Assembly (NCBI GenBank): GCA_019843655.1
Contig: JACDQD010000006.1
Coordinates: 8,176,034 to 8,240,033, forward strand
From: Lethocerus indicus
Taxonomy: Eukaryota; Arthropoda; Insecta; Hemiptera; Belostomatidae
Direction of reading: 5' to 3'
DNA: 64,000 nucleotides
The translations under genes were made by a program, and so were the position numbers. The notes beneath the pieces are model-generated. The model was given only the letters and a program-made list of their open reading frames with translations. It did not search any database and was not told the origin of the DNA. This document shows, one piece after another, positions 12,954 through 47,699 of the stretch. Each line of letters begins with the position of its first letter. The first letter of the stretch is position 1.

Positions 12954-12985
<32 letters not shown>
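12915..12985 (+). repeat. GGGGCC and GCG repeats in the 5' leader, G-quadruplex potential
   Basis: Three perfect GGGGCC units plus a fourth G run (12915-12935) are followed by GGC/GCG-type triplets, most regular at about 12955-12985. Four G runs of three or more, separated by CC, satisfy the G-quadruplex rule on the sense strand. The block lies 110-180 nt upstream of the myoglianin start codon, so it is probably in the transcribed leader. It could hinder scanning or be length-polymorphic, both inferred. Confidence 0.8.
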
Positions 12986-13081
12986 AGGCGGGGCGGGGCG
13001 ACCCTGTCAGTAGCCACTCACCCCCAGTAGTAAGTAAGTTAGTGTCGAGTGTTGTCGGTCGGTGCTAAGAGGCCCAGTGCC

Positions 13082-13095
13082 ATGCAGGAGCAGTC

Positions 13096-13108
<13 letters not shown>
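13082..13108 (+). CDS. Upstream ORF overlapping the myoglianin start codon
   Basis: An ATG 14 nt upstream of the main start opens an 8-codon frame (MQEQSCGA, then TAG) that passes out of frame over the main ATG at 13096. Both ATGs have G at position -3, so the upstream one should be used at least partly by scanning ribosomes. Such overlapping uORFs normally lower translation of the main frame because reinitiation at the main ATG is not possible. No protein function is implied for the 8-mer. Confidence 0.5.
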
Positions 13109-36212
<23,104 letters not shown>

Positions 36213-38045
36213 TCTCCTCTCCAGGCTCGCCCACTTCTCACCGACAGCTCTCTCGGGGCCCGCCCCCTATAGTTCTTATTACTCTCTAGAATAGGGCCGT
36301 TCGCCGAGTATAGTCCTTCTCGCGAATGTGAAACGAGAGTTCCCCGTCCTCCCGGGGATATAGAATCTCCTTAGAAACTTCCCGTTCGTCGAATGTCCTA
36401 GTCGCGACCCTCGCGCACTGACTACCATCGTGGCGGAACGGTGGGTGATAAACGTTATATGAAAAGAGTGTTTTAAAGTGATGTTAAAATTTCCGAGATC
36501 TGAACTATTAGTTATAAAATGTTTAATTTGTTATCGAAATATGTGATAAACTATTGTACGAGATGTAAGAAACATTTCATTAAAAAAAGAAAAAATCATA
36601 AAAATACCGTAAACTTATATTCATTTTCGAACGATATTTTTTTTGAATACTGAAATAGATTAGTGAAACGGTAAAATGTGGAACAAAATTGCCTTTATAT
36701 TGCCTTAAATGTTTAATGTATAGAAAATATAGATTTATATATATATATAATTCAGCTACTTCGCGCGGCGTGATTTTAATTTTTATAATTTCAAATACTT
36801 ATAAGTAATGTTAAAACGAAAGTAGTAATAAATATTTGGATAATAATTATTTATTGTATAGTTGTAAAGGATTTTGTATTTATAAATATACAAACTTCGG
36901 ACGGAGTAAGGGGTACGTCCCAAGTTTGAAATTATGTTGTATCTTCTTCCAGAATTGTTAAACACTTAATTTAATTACTTACCGAAAACAGTTCATTGCA
37001 TTACAATTTTCAAATTTCACAGTGCAATATTTACCATTGAGGAACCTAAAAAATTTAGTCGATGATTTAGAAAATTAAAATTACGAATGAGTATAACCTT
37101 TTCATTTGGTTATTAAAATTTTGTTTTATTTCTTTCGATATTTCCGAATCCTGAAGAAAATTATTTTTGTAATAGTTTTATAATTAACTTCGAAGAAGAA
37201 GGTAGTTTAGTCGGAGATGTTAGTTAAGCGAAGAAAATAAACGTAATAACAAACTGCGTAAATGTTTATAATACTGAAATGTGTTAAAGGTGAAAGATAT
37301 GAATTTTTCTTAATGTGTGGTTATCACTGTAGGTAACCGTCTAATGGCTTAAATATTTTGTCTTCTCTTGAATTACTATGTGCTACTAATACTGTTTTTT
37401 TGAGGTGTGTGATAAAATATTAGTGTCTTAAAAGGTTTATTTTCTAAGGCGCTTCCCAGTGTGGCATGAACTTGACAGAACGTAACAAGTTATGGAAGGT
37501 TGTGATGATGGTTTTATTACGTCGTTTGATCGGTCGAGGAGAGACGGTTCGATACGAGGTGCGGAATCGGTCGGAACGAGAAGGTGATATTTTAAAACAA
37601 GAGTGATTGATGTTATATTATCATTAAAATGGCTGTTAGAAAAACAAATTGTAAAAGACTGTGTGTAACCAGACGATCTCTTGGGCTAAAATGGGGTGAA
37701 GGGTACATAATGAAAAAAAAGGGTAGAGAAAGATTTTGTGATAATGCATCTTTGCTTGGGTCTCTCCAGAACAGCGAAGAATCTCTAGTTTAGATGTAGT
37801 TGTTCAAATATTGTGTACAGGATAATAATGGAAAATAGTCTTCGTATGTGTGTTTAAATTTTCAACTTAACACCCGAACCTCGGCATACATTATCTGGTG
37901 TCAACTGTTCTAATTTTATAGCACAAATGTAGTATTTTGAAATGTTCTGCTCGAAAAATTTAGCGATCGAGGCTGAATAATATTAACTAATATAAACAGC
38001 CGCCACTCTGGCGGTTAGAATAAATGTGTTAATTGTAAGGATGTC
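36213..38045 (+). other. myo: Probable 3' UTR of myoglianin
   Basis: AT-rich, ORF-poor sequence with sense-strand U/G bias follows the stop codon. AATAAA hexamers occur at 36827, 37236 and 38019. The last is preceded by a hairpin (CCGCC, ACTCT, GGCGG; 38000-38014) and followed by a GT-rich stretch, a plausible main poly(A) site near 38040. A further AATAAA at 38726 could extend it. The true 3' end cannot be fixed without transcript data. Confidence 0.5.
38019..38024 (+). terminator. Candidate poly(A) signal AATAAA
   Basis: A canonical hexamer 4 nt after a perfect 5-bp stem with 5-nt loop, with downstream TGTGTTAATTGTAAGG as a possible GT-rich element. It is preferred over the hexamers at 36827 and 37236 only on this context. 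Confidence 0.35.
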
Positions 38046-39984
38046 TATACACGATAACATTCGTAATTTTGTTATCTGTAATTTAAATTAATTTAAAAAA
38101 ATTGTAAATTCTTGCGATTGTTTTAAAAGGGAACGATGTTATTCATCTTTGTCATTAAGATCGACTTATGTGAATATACTGCCATAATATCTGTGTTGCC
38201 AACCAGAATGTGTCATTTATTAGGATAACTTGTGTTTGTCCTATGAACACTGTTAAATGTACAAAATTATTTTCAACTTGGAAAAAAAATATTACGATCT
38301 AGAAATTGTTCATGTCATTACAAATCCTCTTCTCCCTATTAATGGCTTGTTCTGCCGAGCGAGATTGACATTCCGAAAGCAAAAATAGTACTCATAAAAG
38401 CTGATAATAATATTGTGAGATGAACGTGTAGTGTACTCAGAGCTGATAGTTTATCCTCCGCTTGGAAGAGTTGTACTACTGTAGGAAATAACAAATGTAG
38501 AATATACAGACTTTAATTTAAGAAAAAAAAATAATATAAAAACATTCTCTATGAAAATAATTAATATATACGAAAACTAGTATACATTTTGAGTCTATAA
38601 TACGATGGAAAGTGATACATAGTTCATATTGTAAAATATCCGGAAACTTAAAAGCGGTATATAAAGGACATTTTATAGAAATGCAAACATAACCTGTTGA
38701 TACGACCCCCTAACTGTTCATAAACAATAAAGTTCCAGTAAGGGACTTGGCAAAACCACTGAAAATGAAAGCTTGTATATAATCTCGCGTCTACCCAGAT
38801 TTGCAAAAATACCGGCAAAATGTCACAAATGTTTTTTCCTCGGTAAAGTCAGAAATAAAATTTAATTTAACAAATTGGGAAAGTATCCAGTTTTTAAACG
38901 TTGAGCAAATCAACAGTTAGAACGAGGTTTAATTATACTCCACACTACCGTCAATATTTTGCTCAAGTCGGCAATCAATTGCGGAACGAATTATTTCGTA
39001 ATTGTAAATTACTAAGTTGATAACAACAGCACAGTAAATTGGTGGAGCTGGGAAAATATATTGATGAAAGGGTTATACTTCGTTGTCTTGCAAATGCTGA
39101 CTAAAATAAGCACTATGAGTTATGTCGTAACAAACAGATAACCGAATTAATTTTATGCGCCAATCGCCAGAGATCTGTTGATTAGTCAGTTTCGAAATTA
39201 AAGGAAAAAAAATCACAGAATCTAATTTGTAGTTTAGAATATGACATCTCTATGGTTTAGTAGAGAAAAGTGGAATCACGGAACAACATAACCGGTGAAA
39301 AGAAGCCTACAGAACGCCCAACAGGCGGGTGGGAAAACAAACGGAACGAACTTTATATTAATTGGATTGAATAACCCGGGATGTACTATGTGTGCACTAC
39401 CCAGGAATATTTCAGTCTATATATTATTGGCTTCATCGGCGCCCTGAACGGGGATTACTGCTGTCAAGAAATTGAAAGTCATTGGGAATAGTATAATATA
39501 AAGACGATGATGACGGGTAATGAATATGTCAAAATTGTCAGCTAAATCTGAATCCGGAGGAAGAACTAGCATCCCAACCATGATTAACCCCACACCATAA
39601 AAATACGGCTTTGTCACTTATCGAGCTGACAGTTGTGAACATTCTTCGTCCGCAATACGGCCTTTTCCAGTTTAATTAATATAGCTAAATTATATTACCT
39701 CCAAGGGCGACAATTTTTTATAACCTCCGCAAAGTGGCTCCGAAGCGAAGCGTTTAATTTTTACGACCGAAAAATCTTAAATTAGTCCGGGGCGGTGAGA
39801 GGGTTCCGTCGGTCGGTCGAAAGTTTTACGACCGCCGGCCTCGGAACGGCAAGTCATCGCAGGGCGTTTTAGTATCAGCGGGTGGAGTCAGACACGAAGG
39901 GCTATATCACTGACCTCGGTTAAATTCTTTTCGTTTCCCTTTCTTCGGTCTGCCCGTCCCGAAGGTTTTTTCGGACTGAGAGGG

Positions 39985-40018
39985 GGCGGAGGCGGAGGCG
40001 GAGGCGGGGACGGGGACG
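39985..40018 (+). repeat. (GGCGGA)n / (CGGGGA)n array
   Basis: Three to four GGCGGA units run into two CGGGGA units within a CpG-rich block. Simple GC-rich tandem repeat. Confidence 0.85.
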
Positions 40019-40284
40019 GTTCAGCGACCCCGGGGCGCTCTGCGTGCCGCGTCGAGGGAGGATCGCGTGCGTTTCGGACTCCGGCGGCGAAAAGAAAGAA
40101 AACCCCGAAAGAAAGGAGAGAGGGATGGAGTAAATTAAAAGCGGGAGACGGGACAGAGAATGAGAGAGAATGTATATTGTGGGGGAGCACGAGACCGAGA
40201 GCCGGATATCAGTGTGACTGTTAGGGGCCGGGGTTTACTCTCCCAACGGGTTTAATGTTGGCCTAGGTCGTGGCTCCTTCCCTC

Positions 40285-40344
40285 ACTCCCTCCCTCCCTC
40301 CCTCCCTCTCTATCACTCTCTCGCACACACACACACACACACAC
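40285..40344 (+). repeat. (CCCT)n and (CA)n microsatellites
   Basis: A CCCT tetranucleotide run up to about 40308, then (CA)10 at 40324-40344, within a longer pyrimidine-rich tract. Confidence 0.9.
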
Positions 40345-40744
40345 TCTCCTTCTCTCTATTTCTCTCTTTTCCTCTTCATTCGTGACAACCGTGACTGGAC
40401 GGGACGACTTTTCCCGTTAATCGCGAAGGAGTCTCCCTGTCCCTCCGGTGTCCCGGCCCAATACTCGGAACGGAATTAACCGACTGGTTCTTTTTAAGTT
40501 GGTGGAAAAGGGTAAGGAAAAAAGACGTTAAGACTCCACGGCTCTTAATTGACTCCCGGAGTCCGGTTCCTATCCGTTATACAACACGGCGGCCCAGCGA
40601 AACTGTTCCCTTATAGTCACTTCCAGGTATATAATAGTACGTCTTTAAAAAAAAATGTTCGTTAACAAATATCTATCTTTAACTCCTTCAATTCACAGTA
40701 CTGAAATACATTTATGCAACGAAATATAAACATAGTTAAAGACA

Positions 40745-40984
40745 GTTAAATAGAATTGTTATAGGTGAAACTATTTCAAATGTAGTAACTATTAAAGTAG
40801 TAAAACTGACATGAGTTTGTTTGTGATTACTCAACAGATATGATTCAACCGTAACTATCTGTTGTTAATACAAACTGTAACCTGCCAATGAAAAATCCTG
40901 TCAAAACTATTACTTCACTTTTACCGCAGTGATCTGAAATTGGTTCTGAGGTGGCGCAGGAAACAATCCACTAACAGTACTGTT
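40745..40984. repeat. Imperfect foldback (MITE-like) with strong central hairpin
   Basis: The centre is a clear hairpin. AGTTTGT (40814-40820), ATTA (40826-40829) and CAACAGATA (40832-40840) pair with TATCTGTTG (40856-40864), TAAT (40866-40869) and ACAAACT (40870-40876) across a 15-nt loop. Patchy complementarity continues outward: GTCA-x-TACTT, TGAAAT-x-G-x-TTC and AACAAT-x-TAAC blocks recur in inverted order on both arms, out to about 40745 and 40984. This suggests an old foldback or MITE. The 63-nt core also resembles a pre-miRNA. No target duplication could be identified. Confidence 0.45.
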
Positions 40985-43900
40985 GCACATTACTATGCAA
41001 CGTTCAATTCTGATACGTTCAATTTTGATTTTATCAAATTCGCCCACCACTGCATTCGTCTGCGTTGAGTGCAGGAATCTGCCACTTCTGCACTACACTG
41101 ATATATCACTTTCAGTCAACATTTTACTGTTGATAAAGCATCATCAGGTTTGTCGCTTACAATATTCAATTACTGTGCAATGGTGAACGTAATATTTCAT
41201 ATGGCGTTTGTCTTTCCAGAGAAGTAAAATGGTGAAGATTTACGGTTTGATGTTCTTGTTAAACACACATATTTGCTCTTAGGCTTAGGTGAACCATATT
41301 CACCAAAATTATCATTGTAACAATAATCGATAATGTCGACGATTTGATGTAATTAATGTTTTGCCTAAATCTTGGTTCAGTAGAAATGTCTAAACAGTAA
41401 ATAGGCTGGCAAAGAAGTAGACAGTTGCACCGATTAAAATCGAAGTTGGTCAGTGAGGATTGTTTCAGTGAGTTGTTTCCAGTTGAATTAACGGTTATCG
41501 GTCTTCGCCAAGCGGGGTCACAAAACCCATACGGCAAGTTAGCTGCCGCACCAAAACACTTTGTTCTGCGTCCCGTATATAACCCATATACCATTTATTA
41601 TATAATATAACGCACCTATTTTGTTATATCGTTACTCCCAAAATCTTAAACCGATATTGACCGGTGCGAAAAATGAAAGTATTTAACCCAAAAATTCAAA
41701 GATAAAGTTTATACATATGTACTCTTTTCGAAAACGGAATTGACCCTTGCCCGGACAATACGCAGGATCCACTAGCTACGGAAAAGTGGATTAAGGCATT
41801 TCGTCTTCCGGATGTGGAAGAAACGTTACTAATCCGGATATAGAGAATCCTTTAAACCGGGAATAAAACGGGTCATGAGAATTTACTGAGCGCTGAAAGA
41901 AGGTGTTGTAGGAGCAGCTTAGGTTCAATGGGCGTTCTACTGTTACTGTTATCACTCGCTATCACTGTAGCCCCCCAACACGTGATCCCATTCTTCCTCC
42001 TCTGAGTGGTCCGACAGGACTCGCCTGTGTAGATGGGCATTAAGAGATGCCAGCCATGATACCAAGAAGGAAACGTTTCAGCAATATCCCGCACGTTCTA
42101 CTGACAGAATGGAGTAGATTTTTCTCCTGGATTTTTCCCTTGAAGACGTTCGACCCTGTCTCCTTTCGCTGAATATCAGTTCTTGGTACAGGCAGGACTA
42201 CCCGAAGAGAAGGAAGGAACACGCGGCCTCTAGGTAGCTGTTCTCCAAGAAGAATCTCCTACACTTGCAGCAGAAATTATAATGAGCCTCCACACCTTTC
42301 AAACTCGCAGTTGTTAAATTTCTGCGAAAGAAAAACAGACCCGTCCATCCAAAAAGACCCTGATCCAATAAGCTTTGTAAACGAAGTCTCCCAAATTACC
42401 GAGTCAACCTCATCATAACACGCTGTAAGAAAACGCGACAATACTGTCCCGACAGGCAAGAAGGAAGAAAACGCCGCTCAGAAGACAATACCTGAAAGAC
42501 GAACAGCGAGGACCTTCCCTCCTTCAGGTAAAAAAACCCCGATCCCCCAATCAAGCCCTCCGGTCCTATAGAAATTCTTTAAGCGCATGAAAAAACCCCC
42601 GCATTGCCCTCGACATCTCCGAGAACATCGGTGTACATAAAATTGCACAGGCAGACACCAAAATCGATCAATGGCACAGTCTTTTCCCCATATTCCCAAA
42701 GTTTTGGCCGAGCGAAAGACGTACCGCGGGGAGGAAACTCCTCGCATTTATAAGAGAACGATCCCGATATGGACCCGAAGATGTTAACTCTCGCTCATCT
42801 GACATGATTCCTTCCTGATACCGTATTACCACCAATATCAATCGTTTTCTGAAATTAAACCGAACTTCATTGAGATTATACCGGTGCATCGATCATCGGT
42901 ACGAAATTGTAAATAATACACTATTCATTTTTATTACAAGACATTCGAAGTAGTGTATCCACGCAGCCACGTAATGTACGCTTTACTTGGCAAATCCGCG
43001 AATTATTTTGATTTAATTCCTAATTACATATTCTTTTTTGTCTTGATATTACGACATTCTGTGACTAAATAACCTATTTAACTAATTACCTGTTACCTAA
43101 AAGAACGCCACTGGTTTGTTGCTATTTCACTAATAATATTTAGACATTTTCATAATTACTTCCGTCTAATTTGTGTAAGCTTTAAATGAGGAAACTACCA
43201 ATATGAATAAGAATTTATCGGGTCAGATGAGAGTACAAAAGTTCCCGACGGAGCACACTGTGAACGGCAGTAACAAAGAAGCCGGTACTAGTGATGATAG
43301 GATGATCCACGGCCGTTAAAACAGTTTACGGAGAGAGGAAATATACGGGGTAGGCGACGGACGCAAAACTGACGGAGCGTTAGCGTGCAGTTCAAAGTAC
43401 GCTTAAAATGGTTAATGGCAGCTATGAGAATGAAGAGACACATGTCTCGAATGTGACTCGGACTAACAATGCTCAGATGGGAAGGTGGCGCGAAGAATTA
43501 ACAATTGGCGCGGGGGTGTCGAGGAATTCGGAACTTGGAGCCCAGCACTAAATTCTCAATTGATATCGCCTCGTGGAATACGAGACCGCGTTAAAAACGC
43601 CGAGGAACATAACCCGGCGGCATAAATACGTTTAAATCCGGCGTTTTTCGCCCGTTTAAAAGCATATTTAAAAACATAAATAACGGCAAAGGACAGCCTG
43701 ATTATGAAACAAGTAGCAAAGGAAGTCATTCATTCCCGTGGCGCTTTCATTGTGCGGTCTTTCCTCAGCCGCTCTACCCCGATGATGCTCCGTCTCATAT
43801 TCTCTCAGCAACTTCAACTTTCGATTGAACTCCCGAATATACTTTTCCGGCTGTCATATAGGAGCTATATTTTCGAAATTCTAGTTCAGTTGAAATTACA

Positions 43901-45952
43901 TTAGCGGAGAATGAAATATTCGTAATTTGAAAACCGGAGGCGGGCCAACTGACAGATTTCTAGCGGCGAAGAGGTTGCCCTTGGTCGTCACAGAAAGCGC
44001 GCCGATCGGTACTAGACCGATTGGTAGCGCTACCTTTCGTGTAAACGGCGAAACAAATGCCCCATCAAAATTCTGCATTCTTTTTTAGAACACCAACGAA
44101 TTGTTTCTTTCCTATTATTCGCGTATTGTTGCGCGGTTTTTGGTTGTCCGAATTAAGTAAGTGGAAGAAGATGAGTTCTAAAATTTAATTTCAAGGGTCG
44201 ATTAAATGTTATTCACTCCATTGTAAATATAATCTGTCTACACCGGTAGGCCAATGGGGCCACCGATTAAATTGAAAGCAATCGCTTTTAAGTAGACATA
44301 CATAACTGTCGCAGTTTATTACTAAAAGGGCTTAGTGGTGTGAAGTCGAAAATGGTTTAGAACACGGAAATAGCGAGATAACCAAAGCAAAAATGACGAT
44401 AGTATTAACAGTCACAGAGGTGGTCATAAATTTGTTTCGGTAAATGATTGAACATTATTTCATTATTGATGATGCTTGTAATATACAATTATGTTATTCA
44501 TTTTTATGATTAACGCAATAAATGAGTACGCCATTAATTTCTGTTCAAAAGAACAGTTACATCGAAAATACACTGAATGACAGAAATGAAATCATGTCAT
44601 TTCATTGCAAATCAGTCAGTAAAATATTTCATTTACCATCTCTATTAATCCGGTGTACAGGGGATTGATTTCCATTGCTTGCTTTCACTCGCCTGACCGC
44701 ACAGCTATGAATTTACATACGTCAATTAAGTCGACCGCAAGAACTCAAATTTCAATCAGAGATCATGACATAATTTTGAAATATTGTGGCAGTGGATAAT
44801 GTCACGACAATTGGTTTTCAAACCGATATAATGAAAAGTTCGACAAATGAATAATTGGTTTTATAAGGGGGTTAATTTCATTATTATTGGGTCGCGATTA
44901 TTTTTCAAGATTTGAGTAAGTTGGTATAATATGATATATAAGATGCCGGATTAAGGGTCCGCGAGAGTTTGGAATTAGTTCTCTCTTACAATCTTCCGTA
45001 TTAAATTACTTATATAGACCGGTTTAGGCTTCTCGCCGCCATTAGGAACATTCCATCAGTTAATCAGTGACGCATATAAATGCAGATATGGGGCCTATCG
45101 ACGTTATATCTAGTCTGCACAGTTATTATGATTCAATTACACAGAAAATAAAAAAATTATTCGTGGTTGTTGAAATGAAAATGGTTACAATGGTCAATGG
45201 TACGTGAGGGTGCTGAGTGTCATAATTCATTCTATGTCAAATTTCGTATTTAACTTATACAGTACCTTTACCGAAGATCCTTAACTGAAGACGAAAAAGA
45301 AATATAAAATTAAAGAAGTGACGATACTCCAGCTTTCACATTCCAAATTTGGGAAATATAAACTGGCTTTACAAATGGCAGGAGTCGGTCAGAAAATTCA
45401 GGACAAGTAATGGACTGGAAAGTCAGTTGGGTGCCGGGCAGGTTGGAGTTAAAATGTCGTCAAACGCGGTTTGGAGGCCGGCCGAAGACTAGGGCCGTGT
45501 AAAGTGTGGGTGGTTTTAGGGACAAGTTAAAAGTCATCTCGGAGCGAGGACCGAGGAGGAGCTACTTCAAATTAAGAACAGTGTCCCCCCCTCGGGAATG
45601 TTTCTAACGAGTCACTCCACTCGAGGCAGCCGGGCACAAAGGGGCCTCCCTGTTGATACCGCCCGGTTATGGTGAAAGTCTCAACAGACGGCCAACATTC
45701 TCAGATAATTTCTTCGCCTGTTTAAATAGAGCGGCCATTGTTTGACCCCGTCCCCGTCCCACCTCACTTTTTCCAGCATGCATTCTAACGTCGGAATAGT
45801 TACAATCCAATTTCACAATCCTTGTAGCAATGCAACGTGACAAGACACATCTTTATCGACATATTGAGATTGGGGGACTGTTTATGAAGAAACAGAAAAC
45901 CGAACGACTGAAGATAATTGAGTTGACCAGTAAGAGCGATCTCACGAAATAA

Positions 45953-45958
<6 letters not shown>
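40985..45958. other. Intergenic, no gene recognised
   Basis: Mixed AT-rich sequence. Several minus-strand ORFs of 60-90 codons at 41870-42890 lie in different frames with no recognisable domain. A 6-bp hairpin (CTGTTC, AAAA, GAACAG) and an 8-bp inverted repeat (AATGAAAT / ATTTCATT) occur near 44540-44607. GC-richer patches at 43200-43640 and 45420-45770 hold no supported exon. Confidence 0.45.

Positions 45959-46007
<49 letters not shown>
45959..46007 (+). repeat. (TA)n microsatellite
   Basis: About 24 TA units, flanked by ATG-containing variants. A B-box-like AGTTCGAGTCC follows at 46013 without other tRNA features. Confidence 0.95.
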
Positions 46008-46010
<3 letters not shown>

Positions 46011-47637
46011 GCAGTTCGAGTCCACGCATAAATTTTAGGCACGTCGAAATTCTTTATGTGGAAAAAAGTAGAATCCCACCGCTAAGTAATGACGAGTCCT
46101 GTATCGTTTTTACTCTGGTCAAATTAAAGGGTACGCACCCTTTCCTTCCCTTTTGAAAAACTACCCTAATTAGTACCTTAATTCGACAACGGTGTCGGGC
46201 ATCAATGCGCAAAATTCGAAACGTACAACAGGAAACGTTAACGATTATATATACTAATATTGCGTATGTACGCATATAATGTGTGTACGGCTTGCAGGGA
46301 AAATGGGAAAGTATTGTATTTCTACTGATTCAAGACAATGTAAAAGATGAAACATTCTGTGTACATTTCCTAGGTATTCAATTAATGCCCGACTTCGTTA
46401 TAGACATGTTGTGAAACGACAAAACTGCGAAACCATAAACACACATACATATGTATATACCCTTTTTCACTACTGCACTACTCATAAAACCAGACTTGCA
46501 ACACCTAGAACATTTGCATCATCTAACTGGTTATACCGCTTGTCCCTGATCCAACAAATACCCTCTTACTTTTTCACTTTACTTTTCTCTTCTAGTATTT
46601 ATTGTTTAATTATATTCGGCTGTTATTGAACATTGGAATCGTTTATTCGAGACAAAAATGCCTGACGGTGCCCAATAAATAATAGGAACCGGTCCGTTGT
46701 CCTCTTCTCGTTTTATTTGTTTTTTAATTCCCGTAATTTGTTTCGTACCGTTTATTGATTGAGCATATACATGGCCTGTTTTACGGAAGTATAACGCCGA
46801 GTCACCCGCTTCATGCCGGGACTCGTCGATTAATTAGTGCCGTTAAAAAATGTATAAAACGGGAACCGATAATTACCAGATCGGATTATAAATGGCTCTT
46901 ATTGTGGGTTGCATTTCATCATAAGATATAGCTGCGGGGGTTACCGCGGGCAGGGGGGAAGAATAATTCTAAGGGCGCTATTGTGGAATGCAATTTGCAT
47001 ATTTTAGAAATTTGGTTGTTTCACCAATTAATAACTCCCGGATGACGTTTATTTGTCTTAATTAGGAGTTATTAAAAAAGTAGGTGGTGGGGGGGATGTA
47101 CACTTAATGAAGACAAAGCTATTCGCTCTAAGTTATACCCGACGTACGGACATTAGTTCCTCGGCGGATAAAACTATTGGAAATTCTTTTCGTGCCCGGA
47201 TTACTAATACTAATCTCTGCTGCAGCATTATGATTATAAGGTCCGATAAAATAACCATAACATTTACCTTTTTTTTAACAATGAATTGCGCAAAGAGTAA
47301 TTTAATTAGTTTTCGTATAGTATTTATTATAACGTGTACAAAATAATATTATTTTATTATAATAGCGTATGAAATAGAAAATCGTAAATCCTCGTCGATT
47401 TTACACGTTTAATATCAGCAAGTTTTCAAATGGCCCTTCTTCCAATCAGAGAATCACAAACTTGGTTTTGTAAATCACTCTTCTTCAGCCCGAGCGATGA
47501 CTGTAGCTAGGGGGGAGGTGGTCTGGAAAAGATCAATGTAGGACATGAAATTAGCTCTCAGACATAATCGGTGAACGATATTTATGCAAAGGGGCGAGAG
47601 ATCGCATCGGGTCAGTCTGCTGCAAAAACTGTCCCCG

Positions 47638-47646
<9 letters not shown>
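46008..47646. other. Intergenic, nothing recognised
   Basis: AT-rich unique sequence between two microsatellites. No exon, RNA gene or transposon end is supported. Confidence 0.5.

Positions 47647-47696
<50 letters not shown>
47647..47696 (+). repeat. (GA)25 microsatellite
   Basis: A perfect GA run of 50 bp. Confidence 0.97.

Positions 47697-47699
<3 letters not shown>

Larger units (their letters stand above)
38046..40740. other. Intergenic, no gene recognised
   Basis: AT-rich to about 39.7 kb, then a GC- and CpG-rich block (39780-40260) with a hexamer-like purine array. An ACATTCC heptamer (38368-38374) matches the seed of the muscle microRNA miR-1. It matters only if the 3' UTR extends to the 38726 poly(A) signal. 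No coding region is supported. Confidence 0.45.

Noticed and set aside
41873..42889. Cluster of minus-strand ORFs suggestive of a decayed transposon
   Set aside because: The frames do not join into any recognisable transposase or reverse transcriptase, and no terminal repeats were found.
46013..46023. B-box-like AGTTCGAGTCC after the AT microsatellite
   Set aside because: No A-box, stem pairing or SINE-like flank accompanies it. Probably chance.
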